64,000 nt of DNA from Hofstenia miamia (taxonomy: Eukaryota; Xenacoelomorpha; Acoela). Location of the stretch: NCBI GenBank assembly GCA_004352715.1, contig SCFE01000081.1:1124174-1188173 (forward strand), written 5' to 3'. Shown here piece after piece: positions 32,480 to 44,390 of the stretch (positions are counted from its first letter, which is position 1; each line of letters opens with the position of its first letter). The translations under genes and the position numbers were made by a program. Under the pieces are notes generated by a model. It was not told the origin of the DNA. It searched no databases and was given only the letters and a program-made list of their open reading frames with translations.

Positions 32480-33930
32480 AAGAACAAAAGATCAAAAAAC
32501 AATCGAACTAAGTTTGGACTACAGGTGAATCCTTCAAAGTGTGCATTAATGTTTCTTTGAAATCCTTCATTGGAGAAACGAACTTCAATCGAATACATGT
32601 TAAATGAAATTTGTCCTGGTATTTGCATAACTTCTTTAAGTGATTAAGTTGTTCTTGTTGCAAGTATTGATTCAGATACTACTTTGAAGTTTCTGCAGAC
32701 AAAACACAATGAGCTAGAACTTCTCACAGACAAATTAGTAGATCTAGATGCTCATACTGCTCTTTTCTTGCTGAAGAATGCATTGGGGATACCAAAGTTA
32801 TTGTACGGTCTTCGTTGCTCGTTGACATTCTTGCATTTTAACCATCTTGAGAAGAATGATGCTCTTTTCAATAGTCTGCTTGAACGTATTACCAACGTCA
32901 ATTTGTCAGAAAATGCAACTACAAGCTTGTCTACCAGTTTTCTTAGGTGGCTTAGGAATACCTTTAACCAGTATTTTGGCATCCAGTTGTTTTCTTGCAA
33001 CTGTGGCTAAATGTGAAAATTTTAATGTTAAGATTGCTCCTGGATGTCTCCCTACGATTGAGAAGCACATGCTTTAGATTTGTGGTTAAAGCTGTCTCAT
33101 AATTCACAAACTCCAGATAGACAAGCTTCTACTGTTTAAAGAATTTTGTCTTTTCCTGTTTTCAAACAACTAGGGAGCCTCCTAGTGAGCCATTTGTCTG
33201 AAAAAGATCTTGCAAGGTTTCAGGCAATTCAAGGCAATTTAGCTGGAGGGTGGCTTAATGTTCTTCCATCAAACAAATTTAACCTGAACAATGTCACTTT
33301 GTGTATCAGTGTTGCCTCAAGACTTGGTGTTCATGTATGTGAGCAACCTGTATTTTTGGCGCACATTTTTCAGCTGATGGTCTTCATGGATTGTCTTGTA
33401 AGAGGAGTGAGGATCGTTTTGCATATCATTCTCAATTGAATAACCTTTTTAAGCGCACTTTTTCAATGATCGACGTCCCTTCAATTTTAGAACCATCGGG
33501 ATTGATCAGAAAAGATGGGAAACGACCTGATGGCGTAACTACTGTTCCTTGGTCAAGAGGAAGCTCCTTACTGTGGGACGTTACAGTAATTGATGCAATT
33601 GCTCCCAGTCGGATTTCAACTTTTGCTCCTGCTAAAGCTGCAACAGATGCTGAATCCCGAAAAATATCTAAATATTGTGACGTTGTTCAACAAGGTTATA
33701 TATTTCAACCCCTAGCTTTTGAATGTCAAGGCGGTGCAGGTAAATTATCTGGAGACTTTATTTCCCAACTTCGCAAGTCCCTAATATTTTTATCAAAGGA
33801 ACCATGTGCGGCAGAGTATTTTAATCAACGTTTGAGTATTATAATTCAGCAGACAAATGCCGCTTGCATTTTGGGGGAAATAGAAGATGAATCTTCACTA
33901 GAAGAATTGTTTTATGTCATCTAGATAGAT
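32480..33930 (+). mobile_element. 5'-truncated LINE: RT C-terminus plus endonuclease-like tail
   Basis: The reading opens in the RT palm/thumb (FGLQVNPSKCALMF near 32,515), then LDAHTALFLLKNALGIPKLL and LRCSLTFLHF (32,684 onward). After a frameshift near 32,920 it gives ACLPVFLGGLGIPLTSILAS. A Cys/His-like box (GLHGLSCKRS, about 33,380-33,400) precedes the tail ORF. The order matches a family of invertebrate LINEs whose protein ends in a RPDG..WDVT domain. Confidence 0.85.
33391..33924 (+). pseudogene. LINE C-terminal domain with PD..D endonuclease-like motif
   Basis: A 177-codon open frame begins in the Cys/His box and continues LFKRTFSMIDVPSILEPSGL, KDGKRPDGVTTVPW and LLWDVTVIDAIAPSRI, then SKYCDVVQQGYIFQPLAFEC and RLSIIIQQTNAACILGEIE. 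The RPD and WD residues, separated by about 15 positions, resemble the PD..D core of restriction-like endonucleases in R2-type LINEs. The equivalence is inference. It is the best-preserved LINE domain in the window, but upstream parts are frameshifted. Confidence 0.75.
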
Positions 33931-34239
33931 TGGACATTAGGGAAAAAAAGAATATTTAGGAAATAATGACAAACATCGACTTGCCCACGTAATTAAAACC
34001 TTAGGCTAAATTGAAGAACAAAGTGGCACAGGGATGACGTCAAGAAAATAAAGCAAGCCCGAATAAAAACCAAAATTTATGGAGTTCATTAAAAAAAATA
34101 GAAATATTGTCAATTCAAATCTTTCATTTAAAGAAGATGATTTATAATTTGAACCATAATTCGGATTACTAAATATTTATTGTACATACATAGATTTGTA
34201 TTTAAAAATTGTAAAATTTGTAGATGATTTTGAATTTAT

Positions 34240-34660
34240 AATTGTCTTATGTACAAGACAAAAAATTATGAACATTGTTTTAAGATCAAATATCGAGGAC
34301 TCCACACTGAAAACATGATCAAAGAACTAAGAAAAATATCACTAATAAAGAAACTAAGAAATAAATTCAACAACCTTAGAAATCAATAAATCAAATATAA
34401 TCTACCAAGTAAAAGGCATCTGTGGTAAAGATTATATTGGTTTTTCTAGTAGACAATTAACAAGCAGAATTAAAGAACATGAGATAAATTCTAGTATATA
34501 TCTAATTATCTAATTAAATGCGGACTAAAATTTGAATCAAAAATACTACATCAGACATCAAGATCAAGTTATTTAAAAATTTTTACAGCATTTTCATAAA
34601 ATTCTTGCAACCAATCTTGAACACCAAATAAGACTAAATTTAGAAATTAAAACTACCACT
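34240..34660 (+). pseudogene. Penelope-like GIY-YIG endonuclease fragment
   Basis: One frame reads NIIYQVKGICGKDYIGFSSR then QLTSRIKEHE. It has the YIG tripeptide, the conserved Arg and the terminal R..EH typical of PLE GIY-YIG domains. Stops precede and follow it. A later segment (KFESKILHQTSRSSYLKIF) fits the family's C-terminal part. It is not contiguous with the PLE RT at 18.7-19.2 kb. Confidence 0.7.
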
Positions 34661-34679
34661 ATTTAACATTTTTAATAAT

Positions 34680-35780
34680 AATAATATTTATTTTTAAAAT
34701 CCTCTGTATATATAATCACTATACAAATAAAGTGATAAGCACTTATTAAGATTTTAAAAATAGTTTTTTCTGGCTCAATTACTAAGCTTAGTTGTTGGGA
34801 TTGATTGAGTTCTTTGGTATTTAAATAGTTGATTTTTCTTGTTTTCAAATACATTTTTACGCTTCTTTTAAAGTCTTTAATTAATTTTTCTTGTTTAAAT
34901 TGAGGTGGTAATTCATTCCATAAGTCAATACAAATTTATTAAATGAGTTCTTCATCATATTTTCCTTAAATTTAAGTTTTCTATAAGAATTTGTTCTTAA
35001 ATGTATTTTGTTATCCTTCAATTTAAAAAATACTTCTAGAGATCTTAGTTTTTTTGTAGATATTCTAATGAAAATAAGTAGTTATCTTCTTTGATTGTAG
35101 CTTGATTTCATCTTTCACAGATGGTATTGATACTCCAATTGGAAATTCTTTCAAGTTTGTTCTTAATTCTTTTATTGAGAGTTGTTAATAAACAGGCTGA
35201 ATATATGTATTAAGGTAATATATATGATTTTATTTTTCTAATTTATAGGTATGAATTTTTGAATTTTAGTTAGTGTTTTGATTCCTTGTATCATTTTCTG
35301 CATTATTTTGTTGTCTTCAATTTCAAATGTTAACTTATTGTCAAAGATTATTCCTAAGCAATTAGTTTTTGTTTCTTCTTGTATAATATTATTGTTTATT
35401 TTTACCATAAATTTTTCAGTCCTATTAGAAATATTTAATCCCATAAATCTAGTGTTTTCAACATTTAATTTCATTTTAATTTTTTCAAAGTATAATATTC
35501 CAGTTTGTAATGTGCTTAACAATTCACAATGGTTAGTTGAATACAGCAGGGTGTCATCGGCATATTGCACACATTTTATGTTTTTATTAAAATTGATGTC
35601 ATTAACATAAAGATTAAATATTAATGGCCCTAGAATTGAGCCTTGAGGTATTCCTTTATTAATTATTAGTTTATTAGAGATTTCATTGTTTACTTTTACT
35701 TATTATTGTCTATTAATTAAATATGAGGTTAATAACTTAGTTGCATATTCATTAAAGTTGTATGTATTCTAGCATCATCA
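34680..35780 (-). pseudogene. LINE (Jockey/CR1-like) reverse transcriptase fragment
   Basis: The reading begins near 35,700 with [20 protein letters not shown], then the catalytic box [14 protein letters not shown] (about 35,530-35,575), and [14 protein letters not shown] (about 35,340-35,400). The YADD aspartates are intact. The frame 35,238-35,570 is open for 110 codons. Downstream (to about 34,680) a broken C-terminal part follows. The 5' half is missing. Confidence 0.85.
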
Positions 35781-37600
35781 GGGTTAGAATAACCATAGAG
35801 TAAATTTAATAATCAATAGAGTTATAGCGTTCATATTTAGAACGTAGTTAGCATGAAATAACAGCATTAGCACTTTCAACGAAACAATGTAACAATAGTA
35901 ATTAGAGATCGAGAATTCATAGCGTCTAAAATTGTAAACACATAACTGCATATTAGTGGAAGTATGAGAATTTACGTGGCAATTACTGCCAAAGCAGTAC
36001 AGGCTAGCGGTCATCAAATACATAAAACAAACATCACTGGATCAGTTGAAACCCCGGAGAAATGACTGTATTAATCAGTAACTAAAAGTTTAATAAGCAA
36101 TCGCGCACAAGGTTGCCCTATTTATACAACTATTAACTAAAGCATTAAATAGAATGTACAATAACCTGCCAATGGCATAACTAAAAATAATGTCTGTGCA
36201 TGACGTAGGCAGCATGATACATTTCGCGCGGGAGCCAATAAATGAGTTTCTGAGACGTCTAGCAGCAACAGAGTATTTGCGAAAACGGGAATAATGAATG
36301 AAAAAGAAACAAGGGTTCTTGGCTATAGCCAATGCCACACGCCCACGCAACAGAAACGCCGGAAGCAACTAAACATTGAGACGGCAAAACTTCCTAAGCT
36401 TAAATGTCAACATTTTTCTTAAATTTAAAAATATCATGAAGCATTGAAGTATTTTTTTGTTTGTGGAAGAAATACTTGGCGATCATGACATGTTGAAGAA
36501 GATATAGGCTAATCGAGCATGTTGCAAGGAAGGTGTGGAAAGCAACGATAAAATCACAAATAAAAAATTTAATAAGACACGTTGCTTAAAAGGGTCATTT
36601 TGTGGCCATAACACAAGAAATTTGGTTATAGTTTCATTGGAGCATGACTAACCAATATTTAGAGACGTTTTAAAAACACTCAGTTCAATGAGAAATGTTT
36701 TTGATCTATTTACCTTTACCACAATATTGTGAAAATTTGGAGCCTAAATTGTAGATTAATAACTATTTGAATTTGTAATCGTGAGGAAAAGTACACATTC
36801 AATAGACTTGTTTATATTGGAAGTGAAACAATAAATAAGATCTTTGAAGCTGTCTGTAATAGCCATGGTGAAGATGTTTAAATGATATTGCATGTTGATG
36901 AATTGTGACAAGTGCTTCCAAAAACTGATTCATCCCAAAATTCATTCCCCAAAAGCTGATTATTGCAAATACAAAATAGTAGTCAGAAGAATTTTTAGAA
37001 TTTTGTGTCCTTTACATTACTAAACTATGTCATTAATTTACTAATTCATTTTTACTTAAATTTTCACACAAATATTTTCACTAATTTTATGAGTATTTTT
37101 CATGAAAATAAAAATGTTTAAATTGAACATCTAACATTAGCATTAGTTGCTTAAAAAGTCCATTTTTGTATTGAAATTTTTGCAATATTTACTTGTCAAA
37201 TTGTTTTATATAAGCATAGACCCAGAATTAATGCAATTATGTACACATAGGCATATTTCTTTGCTTATCATTATAAGAATCAGTACAGTAAAAAAATATT
37301 TTGGGTTTTTAAGTTATATTGATAAAATGTATGTTTTATTATTGCATCTGAGTTTTATTCAGCATATTAAATTCAAATATTGAGGTTGGACAGCCACCCC
37401 AAGAAGAATATTGGGATGCCAATTGCCACCCTTGCATCCCACTTCCGGCGCCACTGCCATGCAATGCTAAAATCAGGGCATGTTGTCAGAAAGTTTTTAG
37501 GGAGATGGTTTTTGTAAGAGTTTGTGGGTGTCATTCAAGAGGTTTAAAGTTCTGGTCTCTTCCCAAGTAATATTGGCAACGTCTTTTTCTCAGCAGAGGT
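35781..37600. other. Unclassified stretch with a CpG-containing patch
   Basis: 36,090-36,370 is more GC- and CpG-rich than its flanks (CGCGCGGG near 36,228), and gives a 92-codon - strand frame without a recognisable domain. TATTTATAC at about 36,119 could be a TATA-like element of an LTR or promoter, but no partner repeat was found. A GC-richer patch at 37,383-37,450 is also unassigned. Confidence 0.35.
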
Positions 37601-37660
37601 AGGCCAGAGTTTCAAGTTGTGTAGTTGAGCTTTTGTGGTAACAGAGGTATTTTAGTTTCT

Positions 37661-39272
37661 TCAGAATGTACAGTACAGTCTTTGCTCTTTGAGAGCTGTC
37701 ATGAGGGTCATTTTTGTGTCCACATCAGACGTGTGGGCTATTGTGGTATCACGTTTAGCGTCAGGAAAAAAGAACTGGAACATCAAGTTTAGTGATTGAT
37801 GATAGTTTGTGTTCTTGAATAAGAAGTTTATGTTTTGTAGGATGAGTTCTTCAGTCATTTGATTGGGATCGTTTATTTCAGCTCAAATCATTGTTACAAT
37901 TGCAATGCGACGTGAGACATTGTAATAGAGAAGGTCTTCTTATATTGTTGGTGCAGGCAAATAGCATAAGTGATTTGATTTTCTTTTTACTGATTTTTAT
38001 TTTTATCTTTAGATTTTTTATTTTTTGCCTAATAGGTAGCCCTTTTTTGTATGCATCCTCAGGGATTCTCAATGCCGATGAGAAGTCAATAACCTTGATC
38101 TCTGTGTGTGGGTGTATTGGCAATCTCTTTAAACATTTTTGTACGTTTGAGGTTCATTATCTCTTGAGTGGTGTTGTAACAAAGTTTGTAAAATGGGATG
38201 TGGTGTTTGATGAGCTTCATTGATTTATCTTTGGTGTACCGCGTGATTACTGGGATCCCGATGAGGAAGGGTGGAATACAGAATTCATTTGATTTGGAAA
38301 TTTGGTTTTCTAATTGATTCCAGCGACCTGTTGTCTCTGAAATTTGGGAAGTACAAAATTTTACTGGATAATTCAGGGATTTGTGATCAATTTCTGGAAG
38401 AACATCTAAGTTGGATGTCTTGGTGAGAGATTGTTTTATTTTTCGAGGAATTAAGAAGCTAGTTGAGGTGCATTCAATGTCAAGGGCTACTTATTGGTTG
38501 GGGGCCATCAGCTTTTCCAGTTTGCTTTTGGTATAGGATTCTTTGAAGAGGTTCACTTTAGTTAGTTTGATGTCCGATATTTTGTCAGGAGTGTAAGCAA
38601 TTGGTGTGATTTTTATCTGCATTTTGTTGTTCAGGATGGACTTGCCAACCAAAAAGTTTTGGTTCTCTGCTCTGATCCATGTCAGTGTTTGTATGATTTC
38701 GGTTTTCGATAGTTTTTCATTCATTATTTGATCTATCTGTTGTTGTATGCATGGAGAGAGTTGAATAGTTGATGCGGAAAGGAGTTTTTCATCTTCTTTG
38801 AGTGTGACGGTGGTTTTTGGGAGGAGGTTGATGACTCTAATGGGTTTAAATTGTCTGTGGGTGTTTATTGTTTCTTCATTTACAGAGATGATTGTGTATG
38901 TAATTTTAGGATAGCTTGTGTGTAAGTATTGGAATAGATTGCGACTTTTTCCTTGATGTTGTGGTTGTGGCAATTTCAAGATATGATTGGGTACTGTGTG
39001 GGATCCGTTCAATTAACATTTCTGTGTTGAGAGGAGCTCTGATGTCATTAGATTTTTCATAGTGTGTTTCAGCAGTGGCACCCCACATATATTTGCGTGT
39101 GTGGATGGAGGAAATCCAGATTGCTCTCATGGATGCTGAGATTGTTTTGCATTATGATAGGAGAAGTTCGACCAAGTGGGTTTTCTCTGTTAATGACGCA
39201 GATGGGGTGTTTTTCATAAGTGTAGCTGGCTTTTTGGTACTGTTAAATCAGGGAGGTGATTATGTGTGTTGA
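37661..39272 (-). pseudogene. Unidentified ORF region 3' of gypsy D pol
   Basis: The longest open frame (38,491-39,012, 173 codons) contains HGKSRNLFQYLH-like sequence (HQGKSRNLFQYLHTSYPKIT), RVINLLPKTTVTLKEDEKLL and WIRAENQNFLVGKSILNN, and ends KLEKLMAPNQ. It continues past stops to frames at 37,878-38,123 and 37,661-37,858. I recognise no family. By position, after integrase on the same strand, it may be a third ORF of the retroelement. No signal peptide, furin-like site or membrane anchor is evident, so an envelope assignment is not supported. Confidence 0.5.
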
Positions 39273-39529
39273 ATGAAGAAGCCAGTTCTTTATTTTTTGA
39301 GAACATGAATCTATTGCGATTTATTGGATTTTTTTTGTGCTAGTGCTCATCGTTTTGATTTTGTTTTCACTGATGGATAGTATGTTTGAAATTGTGTCTT
39401 GTTTTGCTGCTGAGATGTTGTTGTGTGTGACGTATCTGCTGCGTCTTGTAGCTAAGAAATAAGATAAAGTAGTTCTCCTTCCACTGTTGACATTGTTGGT
39501 GAATTTGAAAGTGAGAATCTTGACACCTA

Positions 39530-41860
39530 CTTGTAGTTGACGACGATTGACCAGAGAGGTCTGTGAGTATTCAGCTTTTCACTGGTATCTTCGAATGTGA
39601 GGTTGAAGTGCCCACCCTTTTTCAAGACGAAGTAGAGGAGCTAGTGACTTGTTTCTCATCATCAGTGGCTGAGAGTGGCCTAAAACTAGAGACGTCCGAG
39701 TTAGATTCAAGTACAGTGAAGGTGCCTGAGAACGTCCTGCAGGCAGATACAGGTGTACTTGGGGAGTGCAGATTAGCCATGCTCCTGTGAGTAGTTCTGG
39801 GGCTTGTTGTGGTAGCCTTGTGCTTCATATGAGATGTTATCTAATGATAAACTTACAATATTAATAGAACAATCTTTATAAGTAATATTAGATTTAGCAT
39901 TGTGTTTAGGTTGTGTGCATGATTGTACAGGAGAAGAACTTTTGCATTTATACTCGTCATTGAAAGAATCATTGTTGAATACAGAGCAACCAGGGGTAAG
40001 ATAGTATTCATTATTATTTGTTTTAATTAATTTGAATTCATTTAGGTTGGAAATTTGAGCATTTTCTATATGATGTGCTATATATTTGATGTTCTGAAAG
40101 TGAGTAATTCTTTTATTGTCCAATTCATAGTTGTTGTGTGGAAGGACCTTGTATGATGGTACGTGGTCCCTCCCAATTGAAGGCGAGTTTGTGTACTTCT
40201 TTTTTTCAGTGATGGTGCCAGGCATATAAATGTACTTTGTCTCCAATCTGGTGAGGTTCACCATAGATTTTCCTATTGAAATACTGTTTATGTTGGACAA
40301 CACTTTTTTCTGTAATGGTTTTATCAGTTTTAATAGTGTCTGATTCACATGTTCTTCAGTGACATTTGCTTGGGGATGGTTAATCATGATGTGTGTGTGT
40401 AGAATTTCTAGCTTTTTAGCAAGAGTTTGGAATCGTTGTCTTTCTAACTTCCTATCTTGGTCTGTAATTAGTTGTTCCATGGGACCAATAACACATATCC
40501 AATTGTTTATGATGGCTTCAGCTGTGGTTTGTGTTTTGATATTCCTTAGAGGGATCATTTTACAGTATTTGTGAAATGGTCTACCATTCCTCAGACATAT
40601 GTGTATCTCTCTTAATCTTTTGAAAGTTGTTCAATATCAGCATTTATGATTTGGTTAGTGTCTGTGGCAGAGATTTTTTCCAGTTCTGTTTCTTTTCATT
40701 GTCCTGGAAATATGTTTTTGTTTAATGGTATACAATATTGGCATTAATTGATTATGTCTTTAATTGTGTGACAAAGGTCACAAAGTTTTCATGTATTGTA
40801 AGCTGTGTCTGATATACTCCTTTATGGCCTTGTTCTTTTATCTCTTTAACAATTTCATGTTTATAATATTCAGGTGGTGCAATTAGATTTCATGTTGTTG
40901 AGTTGGCATAGAGGACTTCACTTTTTTTATTTTCCAGTTATGTTTGTGGAAATAGCAATTTGTGATACTATCCATTAGATAGGTGGGATCTTTTAAGCAC
41001 TCCATAATTTGTTTTACAATTATGTTGTTTCTTTGAGCAGTGGCTATTTCTTCAGCATATATTTCCTCTTTTATCATTATAGACAAGACTGGGATGATTG
41101 AGTGGCCATTCCTATTGTTATTTTTATCTGGTAGAATTTCATGTTGGCATGGTGGGATGAAATTAAAGTCTCTAGCTTTTCATTGTTCTTTTTTGAGATC
41201 ACATTGGTACTGTGGCAGTGCAGTTCATATATCTGCATTGGGTATGCAGCTTTCCTTTTCAGTGTTTGATGTTGAAGTGGAAGATGTTTAAATATTCTAT
41301 CCATCATTTTATTATGTTGCAGCAATCACCAGCATATTTCTTTTGCCAAAATATTCTGCTATTGTCTGTTCTCCCTGTAAAGGTTTTTCACTGATTAGAA
41401 AGTTGCAGAATTTCTTGAGAGATTCAACTAGGGCTATCTTGGTTGCACTGTAGTTGAGTTCATTTTGTTTTAGTTTATGACTAAACCATTGGATTGATTT
41501 CTCTTCTCCATTTTGAATTTGGCACACAGTTTCACAGATTGCTACAGTGCTTGCATCACAGTCCAATATGTAAGGATCATTTGGATTTTTTTCAATTCAC
41601 ATTTTAATCAATTAAGTTCTTCCTGGTGTTGCCAGGTCTATGTGAATTTGTCTTTCTTTTTTAGGAAATTCGAAATGTGAACTGTTTTCTTTGCTAGATT
41701 AGGGATGAGCATATGGTAATAGTTCAAGGAACCCAATATTTGTTGTGTGTCTTTTTTGATTCAAGGAGCTTGTATTTCAGTAGTGATACATAAATAGAGT
41801 TGGTCCCAATGGGATTTCTCATAACACCTATGACATTTGGCTGACTCACCAATATCAAGG
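39530..41860 (-). pseudogene. Ty3/gypsy retrotransposon D, pol 3' half (RT end, RNase H, integrase)
   Basis: The RT C-terminus is at about 41,850-41,600 (LGSLNYYHMLIPNLAKK). RNase H-like sequence (41,312-41,566) starts MDCDASTVAICETVCQIQNG and has WFSHKLKQNELNYSATK. The integrase zinc-finger region lies at about 40,883-41,090. The integrase core is in a 261-codon open frame (39,773-40,558) with LITDQDRKLERQRFQTLAKK and HPQANVTEEHVNQTLL. The 5' half of pol and all of gag are missing beyond about 41,860. It has more CpG toward its 3' end than gypsy A, B or C. Confidence 0.88.
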
Positions 41861-42483
41861 AGGAGCTTAATTAGTGATTCACAGCATTGTGATATTTACA
41901 GAATGAATATTTTTTGTTACATTTATGGGGCCAATTTAGTTCACATGTTGCTATACCATGTGTTACTAAGTTTATATGTTTATTACCCATACATACTATC
42001 ACACTACATTTTGATGACTAATGATTAATTTCCCATATATTTTGACTGCTTACCCAGTTCTATGTACAATGTTTTACACATTTTTGGGAATCTAATATTA
42101 CATGCAAAGGCTACATAGCATTTTCAAAACATTTTGCCCCTTGCAGACCTGTATGCATGACCATTATTATTGCAGACTAAGTTTACTTTGGTCATATACA
42201 TGATGAGTATTTCTACTAAATTACTTTCCTCAATTATACATCATGTGATTTTATTCCTATTGGGCAGTCCTGTCTATATATATTTATTGTAAATTTCTGA
42301 ATAAATTCATTATTTTTCCTTGTTGTGGAATCATTCCTCTAAAAAACTTGGCCTACAAGCACAATATATATTGAAGCAATAACACTTGGCAATCTTTTCA
42401 ATGATTTATATACCACCCCTTCTCAAAGCTACAACCCGCTAATGCAAAGGTAAATCCTACTGCCAACACCTATTAAAGAAAAG

Positions 42484-42670
42484 GGTTGTCACCAGCAATA
42501 GAGAAGATGATTATTTCTTTTCGGGAAGTATAATGTCAGCAATAATATAGAAAAAATTGGTTCCGTTTCAATGCAGTCAACATTCTGGGGTGAAAATGAA
42601 AATGACGAGCAGTAGGGCCCAGCGGTGCCCAAACCAATACCACGGTTGTCACCAGCAATAGAGAAGATGA
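42484..42670. repeat. 27-bp direct repeats bracketing a CpG-containing insert
   Basis: GGTTGTCACCAGCAATAGAG plus seven more identical bases occurs at 42,484-42,510 and 42,644-42,670. The bases between hold at least four CpG dinucleotides, against none in the next 6 kb to the right. This could be a small insertion with a long target duplication or a recent local duplication. Confidence 0.7.
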
Positions 42671-43399
42671 CCACTGCTTAATAATAGTTCTATACCACAT
42701 GACAAAGCAGATAGCATTTTACAGTGTTTAAGCATTGTCAATTCACAGTGTACATTTGCAAGTGCATGTTTAGCTAGTGATTTACCCAAGAAAGTTTGGC
42801 TTACAGTCACAGACAAAGAACAGCTAAAAACAAAATTTGGAAGTGTATTAAAAGTTAAACTTGAGAATGGATTTTACTCATTTTCTACTCAAATGCTATG
42901 GAGATGCAATTTGTAGGAATTACAAACACTTAGTAAACAAAAAACTCTTTTGCAATGATGATTTAGTATTTATGCAATATAAAAGAATGTACATCATATT
43001 ACAATTTTTTAAATAATTAACTCTTTTGAAAAGAATAAAACACTGTTTCATATTTGTTTTTTCCATTCTTTGTACATGTAGCAAACAATTATTGTAAGCT
43101 TGAATCATTATAAATTTTAAAAATAGAGAAATAACATTTTCCATATAATTCATTGTATAAATTACATGCTTTTGGGAATTAATAGTATATGCTCAAGTGT
43201 TAATATATTTGGAAAATATCATTTTTAGTAGTAAAAAATTCTTAAATCTATATTTACTAGTAATATCAAATATACTGTTAGTCTTCATTCAATGTACAAA
43301 TCTGTAATAGTCTTTTATGCAGCTGGTAGAATCCCCCATGTTCTGTAGGTACTAATATCCCAAGTTCAATAAATTTTCCACCAGCTATGAGATTATTCA

Positions 43400-43771
43400 G
43401 CTAAGAAATTCACAGTTCATAGCATCACATCTCCAAAATATTGTGTTCTATTGTGTTGACACATTTAGTGTTTTGATAAATTGAAGCATTTCTTCATGTG
43501 TAAGATTGCCTTCTGTAAATGCAATGTGATGGAAATTAAGAGCCTTTCATATATGAGATGGGAGAGAGCCAAACATTGCCTTCAAGTGGCATACTCTAAC
43601 AATGTAAACTTCTTCATCAATTAAAATCAACAATTCCTTGATATAGTAAATGCTATTGTAGGCATTTCTGTGCACCTCAAATAATACATGGTGGCTCTTC
43701 ATGGGCTCAAACAACAAAAAATGGGTAAACTGCACAGTTAGAAAGCTTATGAGTGAATGAATATAACTCAT
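43400..43771 (-). pseudogene. Unidentified decayed coding-like sequence
   Basis: A 74-codon frame (43,547-43,771; includes EEVYIVRVCHLKAMFGSLPS) is followed in the same frame, past a single TGA, by about 30 more sensible codons (KALNFHHIAFTEGNLTHEEM, LQFIKTLNVSTQ). The single stop looks like CGA to TGA decay. I do not recognise the protein. Its position 2 kb before the Polinton-type polymerase makes a Polinton or virus-like origin possible but unproven. Confidence 0.35.
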
Positions 43772-44325
43772 TTTTTAATTAAATGTTAGATAAACACATC
43801 TGCAGTTGTTGAAAATAGTAACTACAATTTCTTTTCAAAAGTCCACCACCAACAGAGCTACTTGCTTTATGAATAAGAGCTTAATTTGCTCATTCACATC
43901 TTGTCTAATAATATTAAGTTATTACAAATATTTATTTGTTTTGCTTTTTATATTTTTAGGAAGTTTTAAAATTTAATAGAAATTCAGTTTTAATTAATAA
44001 AAAATCATATTAAATTCAAAGGCAAATTTCACACTTGAAAAAAACTTCATAAAATGTTAATCTAACTTTAGTTTTTTTTAAAAAGAGGTATGTTGTTATG
44101 TTTTGAAAATTGAAATGATTATATCTTTAATTAGTTATAAATTTCAAACATTTTGAATTTCAGTAATAACTACTAATTTTTTAACAATTGAAATAAAAAT
44201 CACAGGTACATATATTCTAAATATAATTACATACTAAATCTCAACACAGTCTGTGCTTTGCCACTGGGATATATTGCTAGTTTATTCTTGTCATGTCAAA
44301 TTTTAAGTCTGATAAGCATTTTGTA

Positions 44326-44390
44326 TTTTTCTCCTGTAGATTTCTCTGCATAATGTTTTTTTCTCCTGTAGATTTCTCTGCATAATGTTT
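44326..44390. repeat. Tandem duplication, two copies of a 32-bp unit
   Basis: CTCCTGTAGATTTCTCTGCA and the following bases to TAATG recur exactly at a 32-base interval (44,331 and 44,363). Confidence 0.9.

Noticed and set aside
35278-35610. 110-codon + strand frame
   Set aside because: Antisense shadow of the LINE RT; the - strand carries the YADD box.
37661-39272. Envelope gene of an endogenous retrovirus-like element
   Set aside because: Position after integrase would suit it, but no signal peptide, cleavage site, fusion peptide or membrane anchor is visible.
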